Shown: positions 26,861 to 37,270 of the stretch, piece after piece
How the letters are laid out: every line of letters starts with the position of its first letter
Numbering within the stretch: position 1 is the first letter of the stretch
NCBI GenBank assembly: GCA_026874595.1
Contig: CM049320.1
Location: 19,477,714-19,541,713, forward strand
Direction of reading: 5' to 3'
DNA: 64,000 nucleotides
Source: Sipunculus nudus
Lineage: Eukaryota; Annelida; Sipuncula; Golfingiida; Sipunculidae
Program-made: the position numbers and the translations under genes
Notes under the pieces: model-generated
Told to the model about the DNA's origin: nothing
Databases searched by the model: none
The model's input: the letters and a program-made list of their open reading frames with translations, nothing else

Positions 26861-27362
26861 CTGCGCATAATAAAACAGACATATGTAACACAATATATCG
26901 TGTCTGTATCGTTAATTGTGACATTACTGACATTTTAAAGAATGTGAAGAACCCGGCGCAGAGCGAGGTCCAGCCTTTCATGACAATCACTCTGCAGCGA
27001 TCAATTCTTATTATCTCTGGGTTAATGGTTTACGAAATAATGCACTTGTCAACCCCTGAACGATGACACAGAATGACGCTTTTATTATTGAATATGAGCA
27101 AGTCATTAACCTTTTACATCTCTTTGTTTTCCCAGGATATAAGCATTCGTCGTCAACACGCACATGACCGGTCAGTGTCTACTCAAAGCATTCACACGCA
27201 TGCGCAGCCTTTCTCGACCCAATCGGAATAGAGGTTTCACCGTTTCAGACGGCAGGTACTTTAACAGCTGATGAAAAGCATGTAACACGTGTTATTTTGC
27301 TATGCTTCAAACCATGGTTTAATTATACCTTTTGGATACCTTGAAAAACTTGCTATTCAACA

Positions 27363-27402
27363 ATGTTCCATCTGGCAGTAATTATCATCATCTGCTTGGC
27401 AG
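27363..27402 (+). CDS. PAN-lectin gene, exon 1 (signal peptide)
   Basis: ATG followed by a hydrophobic stretch (AVIIIICLA) and a GTTGGT donor in phase 1. Chosen because it is the nearest upstream signal peptide with a matching phase. An upstream 5' UTR exon cannot be excluded. Confidence 0.65.
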
Positions 27403-30400
27403 GTTGGTCCTATCCTTATCATCTATGATATGTTTAGGTTTTTGATTAAGATAAGGATGAGTGATTATTACTTTTTACCGATAATAAATCTTAATCAATG
27501 TTATTTTTGTGTTAACCTCGAAAAAATAAATACATCAAATATAACGCACCTGATTACCAGTGACGTAATCGAGTCCACACTACCCGACTCGGGGTGCAAG
27601 TCCGAGCCCAGGCCATCCAAGTCAAAGTTCTCGTCTTCCCCGTTCGAGTCCAAGTCCAGCTGAGTTCGATTCATTTGGAACCTGAGCCTAAGTCTGAGTC
27701 CACGTCCAATACATATCTCATTATTAAAAGTTATTGAAACGGGATAATTGTAGTTTAACAAATCTGTTTTTGTGTTGATTATTTATACACACACTTTTTA
27801 CTTGGATGTGTATTAACTTTTATCTCCTGATTAAGAGATAAAACTTGGTAATATATAGCCTTTTTTCATAATATTCTGTTTGTATTCTGCACACGTATAC
27901 AAGTCTTCCTAGTATTTGAAAGAGTTTTTTTCCTTTTCCACTCGACTCGAGATGGACTCGGCCTGATTTCTTGAGTCCTTGCCTTCGAGTACAAGTCCGA
28001 GTCCAAGACCCTCGAGTCCGAGTCCATTGAAAAATGGACTTAGGGCATAAACTCGAGTCCAAAGTGCGAACTCGTGTCCTACATCACTGCTGATTACGCA
28101 TGAATATCCGTCAGCAGGCTTTTCTTTGTTCCATTGAATACAAATCGCTTTCCTTTGTGTCCAACTCTTCATGTCTGTGATGGTCTGAGTATGATACTCG
28201 AAGTCCTTGTATTTATTTTATTCAACAAAATCCTGAATCAGATGAAACGCCATTCTACAGTTAATTTATATTCCATCTTGTTCCTCAGAATCTATAACTG
28301 AGCATGCCAGAAATCGATTCTACAAGACAATGGAGGACGCGCGTTGCCTTGCAAACCAAAGTCACATGATCGAATTAGAATCAAGTTTTCAGGATTTATT
28401 TACCAGTCCTTACGAGTGCATAGGAAGATGTAATGAACACCTAACATGTAGGGCGGCGAATCTCCTGAGAAACGGAACATGTGAGCTTGTCATGTCTGAG
28501 TATTACTCCATCGAAAATAACCCTGACAGTACGCTATATATTGGTGAATACGGTAAGCCCTTTGTTTGTTTTTCTCCTTAAATAGAGATGAGTATTCGTG
28601 GTATCAAGATTGATTATGCATGAAACAACTTTCTGCTCCTTGTCTATTTACAAACAGTATTTTATTTAATATTTATATGACCCAAACGTTACTTGCTCTA
28701 GCGCATAACAAATAATCGGGTAAATATACAAGGAACCATTATAAATATTTGAATATATCTGTAATTTCATGCTTAGCCTATTTTCAATGTTTTACCATAG
28801 AAGAGCATCCGACAATATAGATCTGTTTGCATCAGGTTTCGGATATTCGTTTCAATGCGATGGCCTAAGCAGTTGCTGATAACTTATTATCACTTGTAAG
28901 TTCGTATTGAACTTACACCTAAGAATTAAGCCGGTGTACTTCTTTTTACTAAGAAATCATAATTAGCACATCAATGAGCACTGTCAACTGGGCAGTGACG
29001 TCTACCGCAGGAAAACCCTGAAAAAAATCTCATTGAAACTTAGTATTTCTAATGATGTCAGTGAACTTTCTGGGAAGAATAGAAATAACACATATTGCTT
29101 TATTTTAGCCATTTCTCAATCTTCTCCTCTAACGCCATAATTTACACCAGCCAATCCCATCAGGGGGCGGTGTCAGTTTTGGATGCATTGCGCCCTGCAC
29201 AAAACAAACCCACGTGCTAATCCGTTTTCCTCGCCTAAAGTGTACATGCACTATTCACAGGGTGTGCACCAGGGTTTGGGTATTTGCTTACGAAGGGACA
29301 GCCCAGTGTAGATGGTATAATGAGACAGTCCTGCTATAAGGTATTGATGAAGGAGGCAAACTGGCAGGTCAGCCGAGACAACTGTATGTCTACCGGCGGA
29401 GATCTCGTCAGCATTGAAACTGAAGAGGAACAGAACCACATCATTCGATTTCTGGAGAGCAACGATACCCTCCAAAAACAAGGTTTGTTATTCTTACCTG
29501 AACACCGGTAATATATACTATAAACCGGTAAGGTGTGTTATTGAAAGGTAATGTATGCTACCAACCGGAATTGTATGCTATAAACATGGGAATGTATGCT
29601 ATTTATCTTAAGGATTTATATACTAAACCTATACTTTTGCTTTAATATATGTTAACCGGAGGCAATATTAGCATATGCTATACGCTGGTAATAATGTTAT
29701 TATCTGGTAATATATACTACAAAAAGGAACGAAATGCTGTTATATGCAATTGTTGCTACTTTGCTGTTTGCACGATTGACGCTGTATCACATTGATATGT
29801 TACAATAACATGCTGTAAAATCTCACTTTGAGAAATGTTTCTCAAAGCTCATTTGTTCTAGCATGGATACAAACTGCCATGTTTTAAGGGACCTGTTAAC
29901 ATACCAGGAATATAAAATATGCATGATATATAGCGTTTTCTCCTTAAAATATTATGGTGTCTGAGAGTATACCGTTCTTAAACCGTTTGCTTACTCTTTT
30001 ACTCAAGTGGAAAAAGTTTGCAACGGCGCGATCAGTGGTGCGAAACATAAACATGGCGCACAGCCGCGCGCGCACACACACACCACCTCGTGGCCATACT
30101 GGACATATTCACAAATAAATGTTTTCATGATGAAAACCGGGGTTTCTTCTGTGCGTCTTCGTGTATGTTTGGGATATGTCGTGTCGGCGCAAATTTCAGA
30201 CTCTGGTCTTGTTATGGTAAACAGACACACGTGGGCAAATGTTTATATGCCTTTGCTATTCTTCTGCAGATATATACTGGACATCTGGTTCTGACGCCGA
30301 CCACGAGGGAACATGGACATGGATGGCGACTGGTTCTGCCCTAGCACAGGACTCTTATAGTTCCTGGGAACAGGGCCAACCGAACAACTACAAGGGAGTC

Positions 30401-30600
30401 CAGCACTGCCTGGTGTTAGAGCGGTCTGAAAAACTGACATGGAATGATTTAGGTTGCGAGTGGAAGGGTTCAAGGTATGGACTCTGTGAGGCGCCAGCGC
30501 ATTACTTTAAAGGGTAACCGATGAAAACATCCAGGTGATATTTGTGAACCATGTACATACTTCTAGCATTATAATATTTTTATCTTATTTCATCAATAAA
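27363..30600 (+). CDS. Secreted PAN/apple-like plus C-type lectin protein (four exons, 257 aa)
   Basis: Four plus-strand exons, all joined at phase-1 introns, give 258 codons including the stop. Exon 1 is a signal peptide (MFHLAVIIIICLA). Exon 2 codes a cysteine-rich segment with the PAN/apple-type pattern SPYECIGRCNEHLTCRAANL and GTCELV. Exons 3 and 4 form one C-type lectin domain: GCAPGFGYLL, SCYK, an NCMSTGGDLVSIETEEEQ helix region, then WTSGSD, QPN, HCLVL, WNDLGCEW and YGLCEA. The WND motif and the disulphide cysteines are present, while the sugar-specificity loop reads QPN instead of the usual EPN or QPD. AATAAA lies 78 bp after the stop. Symmetric phase-1 exons are typical of shuffled extracellular modules. 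A role as a soluble recognition lectin is inferred from the domains. Confidence 0.85.
28289..28552 (+). CDS. PAN-lectin gene, exon 2 (PAN/apple-like)
   Basis: Acceptor TTCCTCAG, strong donor GTAAGC, phase 1 to 1. Contains five cysteines, with C-x3-C-x5-C spacing in ECIGRCNEHLTC. Confidence 0.75.
29261..29482 (+). CDS. PAN-lectin gene, exon 3 (lectin N-terminal half)
   Basis: Acceptor TTCACAG, donor GTTTGT, phase 1 to 1. Starts GCAPGFGYLL and contains CYKVL, WQVSRDNC and GGDLVSIETEEEQNHI, the first half of a C-type lectin fold. Confidence 0.88.
29950..30240 (+). repeat. dispersed repeat R2, copy 1
   Basis: Shares blocks with 60040-60310 in the same order: TAAACCGTTTGCTTACTC, CAAGTGG, CGATCAGTG, CATAAACAT, then TGTTTGGGA and GGTAAACAGACACACGT. 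It lies in the last intron of the PAN-lectin gene, directly before exon 4. Confidence 0.6.
30270..30517 (+). CDS. PAN-lectin gene, exon 4 (lectin C-terminal half)
   Basis: Acceptor TTCTGCAG, phase 1 in, ends at TAA 30515-30517. Codes DIYWTSGSDADHEGTWTWMA, the QPNNYKG loop, HCLVLER, WNDLGC and LCEA, the calcium-site and disulphide half of the lectin domain. Confidence 0.9.
30595..30600 (+). terminator. poly(A) signal AATAAA of the PAN-lectin gene
   Basis: Canonical hexamer 78 bp past the stop codon, followed by T/G-rich sequence. Confidence 0.75.
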
Positions 30601-30619
30601 TGTCTTACTTTTACGGTTG

Positions 30620-32110
30620 TGTAAATTTTGAGATATAATCGGTTTTATTTACGGGGGCTTATTGCAAATAAGCGTTAAAAATTCTTAAATCAAAAAGAAA
30701 ATGCGTGATACACAATGCCACCATGTAACTTTATATTAAACGAAAGGCAACAATTTTCCTGAGGATATATTCTTGAAAGAAGCTAACCAGGTCTCTAGTT
30801 TTCTTACCCAGTTTCTTTCCGATTCATTTACATGTTCAATCGGAAATATATACATACATGTACATTCACAGAAGAGATGCTCTGAAATAAATTTTTTTGT
30901 AGCTTGTTTAAGAAAACCCTTAGCCAGTCTGTGAGCATTCTTGAATTTTGAACTTTTTGACCATTATAAATGTAATTAGCTTGTAATAGCTTACCATATA
31001 CTGATTACTCTTGGCAATGGCTAAGGATCATTTCGACCTTGTATGAAACAACAAATGTCTAAATACTATTGGTATTTTGTAAAATGTTGTTTGATCATTG
31101 ACTTAATATATTATCATATATTCAATTTGAATTATCTTATTTTGGAAAATATTTTGCATCCGTTACTGTACTGAAATATAACATATTGGAAATCCTTTTA
31201 GAATTGAAATGGCATAATTTTTAAACACATTTAACGATTTTCAACAATGAAAGGAAAAGAGACAAAGGAACGGAAATATTTGCTTCCTCGTAAACAAGTA
31301 TCAAATTCAGAAATAAAGCCCTACAAAGAGTATTACCAAGGAAACATATAGAAGGGATTTACATCAAATACATGTACATATATAACACTCAATATATCAA
31401 AGAAAACAATATCCTTTCACATTACATATTTTTCCTTAAATAATAGAATAGAGATATTTCACGTTTATACAGATTTGTTCACAAGAAAATGTGTTTCCAA
31501 TACATTATGAGATATCACTGGTGAATGAATTAACGCTGTTTATAACACTCCAGTAAAACTGAACAGGGCTTACGTAAAACGATGGAATTTAGCTTACACG
31601 ATCAATACAATAAAGAGCATATTTTTTTTCACGCTGAATCCTAATTTTTCGAATTGATATTAAAGGGATACTTCATATTTCAATGAAATATTTACATATT
31701 TACAGGATTTGTTTCCGTTTTAACCGGTGAATTGATTAATAGGTATTATATCATCTATTTTAAACGCTCCAATAAAACCGAAAATAAGCTGTAATTAAAA
31801 TGAAATACACTTAATACTCTCACGTTGACATAATTATTTGAACACATTATTCAAGGCGTATTATAAAGGTTTATCAGGTCCCCTCCAGTCTTTTAAGGTC
31901 ACGGCTTATAGTGTACTCACACAAAAAGATCCGTTGGTATTCAGTGCGTGCTATGAATGCTGCAAAGTTCATACAATAATCATTGCCATAGCTTCTGGCA
32001 TGAATCCGATCGGTCATCACACAATTACTGTCCTTTGGACATGGGTTAAAATGGCATTGATGAGGGAATTTCATGTTGATCTTGCTAATATCATAACGTA
32101 AAGTCATAAT
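30620..32110. other. no gene recognised
   Basis: AT-rich DNA downstream of the lectin gene, no exon or repeat recognised. Confidence 0.45.
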
Positions 32111-32117
32111 AAAGGTA

Positions 32118-32173
<56 letters not shown>
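32118..32173. repeat. (AT)n microsatellite
   Basis: Pure AT run directly left of a pogo-like terminus. Confidence 0.97.
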
Positions 32174-32177
<4 letters not shown>

Positions 32178-32396
32178 CAGTAGAACCTCGAATATCCGAA
32201 TGTTTTGGTGAACATATAATTTGTTCGGATATTTTAGGTTATGGATATGCGAGGTTCACCATTTTTTCACTAAGTATACATTAATATAATAGCCAAATTC
32301 AGGTACACGTGAGCAGATCAAGATTCCGATAAATGCGAAAAAACAATAGTTAATGCCAGTTACGTTATCCCATCAGAGTGTTTTTTTTTCATTACC

Positions 32397-32473
<77 letters not shown>

Positions 32474-33283
32474 AAATTTAAATTTACAGTATATGATGCC
32501 TAATTGTATTAACTTTCTGTTTATACATACTGCTTGCAAGGAATTATTCAATGAATTGACGGTTTTTAGCCAAATGATGAATGTTTGCACACGGCACGCT
32601 TGTTATACGCTAACTAGTGCTGCTATCTGCGAGAAACAATGTAAATGATTAAACACAACGTATGTGAAGATCGTAGCATACGAAAAAACCGCAGGTGTAG
32701 ACCGTTGATATGAGCGGTACTGAATGTTACTGAATGTTATTGAACGATTAGGCTGGGTTGTAAGTGACCTTCTATCCAAATAACGGGGTAGGTTTCACAG
32801 CCAGTCACGCACAGAAAACGTTAAAGTGATCAGTTTGTGAAACCTGACTGGATATGCGATCATAGAGCCAAATTGATGACACGGAAAACTCAACATGATG
32901 AAGCAGAACTGTAACCAAACTTGCGTTAGTTTACCAATGGAGAAGCACAAAGAAATAATCAGAGAAAGATCAACAGAAGGGCGACAGTGTTATGTAAGTA
33001 CACTTACAGGTGATCGGATGGGTGCATGCACTGTGACGGCTTAGCGACTATAACTCTCACGATCACATCAGCTTAGTTAGCCGCGTTCTACTTCACGGAC
33101 GAGCTGACGCCACTGAGGAAGTTGTACTTAGAGTAACATTCGGTAATTTATGAAAAATATATTTCCCGAATGCTGTTTTTCTACTTTTTCGGTTAAAAGA
33201 GGTAAATTTCGGTTCCTCAAATTGATATGTCGGAAAAACGAATTTCAGGAAAAAACGAGAAAGGGAAATTCGAGATTTTACTG
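32178..33283. mobile_element. pogo/Tigger-like non-autonomous element
   Basis: Left end CAGTAGAACCTCGAATATCC and right end with reverse complement CAGTAAAATCTCGAATTTCC are imperfect inverted repeats of the type found at pogo-group (Tc1/mariner superfamily) ends. About 1.1 kb, no transposase frame, with an internal AT microsatellite. The right end is followed by TATATA, compatible with a TA target; the left flank is not a clean TA. Confidence 0.6.
32400..32475. repeat. (AT)n microsatellite
   Basis: About 75 bp of AT with one slip. Confidence 0.97.
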
Positions 33284-33548
33284 TATATATAAAATATATT
33301 GAATGTATATGTATATGTATTAAATTTCAGTTGGTGCAAGAAAGTGATCAATAACGCTAGGTAGAGCTTATTAACTGAGTATTTAACACTTTGCCTCTCC
33401 GAGTAACACGCCGGTGTTGCAATGCGGCGATCATCGGGTAATTGTTGCTCAGTATGGCGACCAAGCTGTTCCCTCCTTTTTCATTCTTAAAATAAGCTTA
33501 TTACCCGGAGTAGCAACCAAATACTTCAACATGACAACATTGTGTACT

Positions 33549-33752
33549 CAGAAGCGGATCCAAGGGTGGGGGTCCAGGTGGTCCGGACCCCCCCCCCCCC
33601 TTTTTCACCAGAAACGTTTTTTAAGGGCTTCAGACAAAATTTTGCGGCCTCGACCGCACTTTTCCAAACATACCTGGGGACCTTTTATTAGGGTTTTCAT
33701 TATTCCTGCCAGGTTGCCCCCCCCCCTTTCCTAAGTCCTGGATCCGTCCCTG
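33549..33752 (+). mobile_element. GCGGATCC-ended MITE, copy 2
   Basis: Starts CAGAAGCGGATCCAAGG and ends CCTGGATCCGTCCCTG. Inside is a C-tract and GC-rich non-coding sequence. Same family as 8800-9012. Confidence 0.75.
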
Positions 33753-33987
33753 TGCACTTATTTAATGTTTTATATAAACATATAATTAGTATAGACTAAC
33801 GGTTAGCCTTCACTTGGGCGTACCCATCGTATTACGTATACAGAAAAATAACATGGTTTCACATACACCATGAAACCTCTCTCTCTCTCTCTCCACAATA
33901 GAATCCTCATATGCATCCAACCGCGTTGCACGTTTATCTGAAGTGATACGTATATATTAGACTATGGTGCACATATACATTCTGTTG

Positions 33988-36432
33988 AAACAAACAAATA
34001 AACAAGTGACCCATGGGTCATGACGCTCAGCTGCCAAGCATGACCTGTGACATCATGGACTGAGATTCACAACTTCCAGTCAAATTTTGAAGAACCAATT
34101 TGCCAATTTGTTGAAAATTTTCTATGACAACAGAAATATATATTGTCTGGTTAAAACACAGTGAATTGATGGTCTGAGGAAAATGCATGATTGTTAAGCT
34201 ATCAGGAACTATTCCAACAGCTTGCTTGAAACCTGTCAGTCTCAAAAGGAACACCACAAAGGGCAAATATAAGATCAAAATATATAGCAAAAATCAAGGA
34301 AATACATGCAAGAATTATTGAGAAACAGGTGCTTCTGTATGAATTTTTATTCAATACAAGCCAACTGTACTGCACTTTTATAAATGATGGTAATATTTAT
34401 TCAGAAATATTTGACCCAATCCTTTACAAGATTACATAAATATATATCCAACTGCATTCACTTTAACTGTTCTTGAGATAATATGATCAAAAGGAATGAA
34501 AAGATGGTTGCCTGGTGGCCATATTGGACTTCTGACAAGTCTGAAATCAGACAACAAACATTCTCTAAATCAGACCAAACATTTAAGAAAAATTACTGAA
34601 ACTGCACTGAAGAAAGAATTTCTAAGGTGGCTAAATGGCAGACATAATGGATTTCTGACAAGTATGACATTTGATATCCCACATTCTCCAATAAGAGACC
34701 AAACTTGGGGCAAATTATCCAGTAATGAATGCCCAAAATAATTCAAAAGGCATGTCCAGGCCCTCATATCAGATTTATAGATATGCAATTGTAAAAAGTG
34801 TAAGTCCAATATTTTTTATTATCACTCTGCTTTTCAATGGGATCAGCAGGGTAGGTAAACTGCCAAACCTGAAAGAAAAGAAATGCAGAAAGCATGACTA
34901 AGAGTCTTGAAATAAAACAAAAAGCCATCCTAAATCAAGGTACACATCCACATATTATGAGAACAAACACTTGCTTTTATATGTGGTGATATATATTAAA
35001 ATATTCAGATATCTAGGAAACTAAGTTTATTGCTAGGATTCCATAAAATAAACTGCAAAATGTTCCCATCATCTTATAAATCAGTAGCTAAACCTTAATA
35101 CTATACTCTTATAGTCTTTATGCCTGGCTGAAGCATTCTGACAACAGTGTTTTTGTTATGAAGTAACGAGGTACCTATCACTGAGCCTTATCACTTAATA
35201 GGCTGATACAAAAGGGAGTCATATGTCACCAGTGTCACTCACAATTACAGCCACACAGGGAGATGTACCAGCTGGAGTGGGGTGGTTATATATACAAGAA
35301 AAATAGAGATGGTCTATAAAATAAGTAATTGTGAACATCCCTGACCTATGACCCTGGCCTTTTGCCCATATATCAACTGGATTCCTTCTAAATGATGGGT
35401 TACTACTAACTACTTAAATCTGGTGTAATTACTTGGCAACCAATGGGTGAATAACTTTGACCTGCAACCTTTAACCTGCTGACCAGCTGACCCCAAAATC
35501 AATAAGTTATTTATTCAAGCAAAAAGACCCATAAATATGAAGTTTGAGTCAAACTGAGTGATGCATAGATGTGGCATATGTGAAAGACTGAAGGTTTGGG
35601 TTGAACAGTTACACTTGAAATATGCTCACAAGCATTTAGAACAATTAAATAGTGTGACCTTGACCTTTGACTTTTTGACCTCAACATCAATAGGCTTCTT
35701 CCCTTATTGGTAGGTAAGCCATATATGACAGATGGAAGGTACAGATTGAAAAGTTTGCCTGAAAATGACTCAACGCAAGAAGTGGGTGCTTTGAACTTGA
35801 CCTTTGACCTCAAAATCAACAGGTCTTTTCCCCTGTTGGCAGAGAAGCGATATCAGTGCTGGAAGGTTTGGAATGAAAAGTCTAGCTTGAAATGTGTCCA
35901 CAACCTTTTCAAAGAAGTGGATCCTGTGACCCTGACCTTTGACCTTGTGACCTCAAAACCTATAGGATTCTTCTCCAACTTAGTAGGTGAGCTATAAGTG
36001 AAAGATCAAAGAATTGGGATGAAAGGGTTGGCTTAAAATGCATCCACAGACTTTTCAAAGAAAAGGCTCCTGTGACCTTGACCTTTGACCTTTTGATCTC
36101 GAAAAAATTATGGTTCTTCCCCTGTTGGTAGGTGAGCTGTATGTGAAAGATTGAAGGTTTGGGATGAAAATTTTGTCTCAAAGAGTTATTTCTGGGGGTG
36201 CAAACACACCCCATAACTTCGAGAATATAGGTCGCAGTGACCTAATTTCAGGTTTGCAAGGAGATCTTTTTATTACCCCTAAGACTGCATAGGGTTCATG
36301 GCCCTAGCCCCTACGGTTACGATTTGTGCCCTGCTAACGGCCGGCCGGACGGCCGGACGGACAGACGGAAGGACGACGGACAAAGACCCATCGCTATAGC
36401 CCAGCATGACTGAAAGTCAGCTGAGCTAAAAA
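33988..36432 (+). mobile_element. half-site-rich repeat R3, full-length-looking copy
   Basis: Starts near AAGTGACCCATGGGTCATGA and ends with ACTGAAAGTCAGCTGAGCTA plus an A run. Inside are two similar segments at about 34490-34740, then repeated units each containing TGTGACCTTGACCTTTGACC-type strings, then a CCGGCCGGACGGCCGG block. Copies with the same order of blocks are at 47438-48708, 52500-53330 and 62510-63850. No coding capacity. It is probably a non-autonomous mobile element; class unknown. Confidence 0.65.
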
Positions 36433-36459
36433 ACCTTAATTCTCTACACATGCTATAAA

Positions 36460-36890
36460 TAAAAAGATTTACGGCAGAACCTTCTATTGTTAATTTTTAT
36501 TTTCCATATATTGTCAGCGATAATTTTATAAAAAATACCAACTGTATGTAATTACAAAAGCAATGGAGTTCATTGTGATCTCTAATGACTATTCAAGCTG
36601 CGAAGCCAAGAAATACTTGTGATGACAACAAGATATTCAGTGTACATTTTGCAGGTATGGACGCCAAGTTTTTCTTCGCCTTTTAAATGGATCATTAACA
36701 CCAATCAGAATTTGATGTGAATATACTAACAAACTCCGTTTCATACCCACAATATATATATATTTTAAATATATATTTTTTAAATGCCTGCAGAAAACCT
36801 AGGTTAGTTCTTTCTATACAACATAGAAATGCTCTGGTAACCCATCGAGCACTCTGCCATCAGTTTTTGCAACAAATTATGACTATATAC
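36460..36890. other. no gene recognised
   Basis: AT-rich sequence 3' of the caspase; nothing supported. Confidence 0.4.
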
Positions 36891-36892
36891 AA

Positions 36893-36967
<75 letters not shown>
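36893..36967. repeat. (AT)n microsatellite
   Basis: AT run with one GT interruption. Confidence 0.97.
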
Positions 36968-36971
<4 letters not shown>

Positions 36972-37141
36972 TTCTGACTCAAAAAAGGTGCTATTTGTGC
37001 TGCATTCATCGCGTCTGTCGATTAGGCTGACAGTTTAGCACGTACACCATAACTCACTGCATCACTGTAGGTTTGACGATTTCAACGCCAAAAACTCTTT
37101 GGTATATACATTATTGGTATATGTATTTTTGACTCATTAAG

Positions 37142-37270
37142 TCAAGTGATATTTTGAATACTTTGGAGATGCTCTGGATAGATGTAGAAGAACTTGTTCA
37201 TTCCGCAGAGCATTTCTGGACTCTGGATAAAAGTTCTTCTTTCTTGTGAGCGAAAGAAGTTATTACGCAC
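37142..37270 (-). CDS. Caspase A, exon 9 (C-terminus)
   Basis: Acceptor TTATTCAG, phase 0 in. VRNNFFRSQERRTFIQSPEM to NKFFYIYPEHLQSIQNIT and TGA at 37142-37144. FFYIYPEHL corresponds to the terminal strand of caspases. Confidence 0.92.
   Translation of the reverse strand: MRNNFFRSQERRTFIQSPEMLCGMNKFFYIYPEHLQSIQNIT

Noticed and set aside
26802-27066. Open frames on both strands next to repeat R1
   Set aside because: Mutually antisense, short, no recognisable family. Probably repeat-derived.
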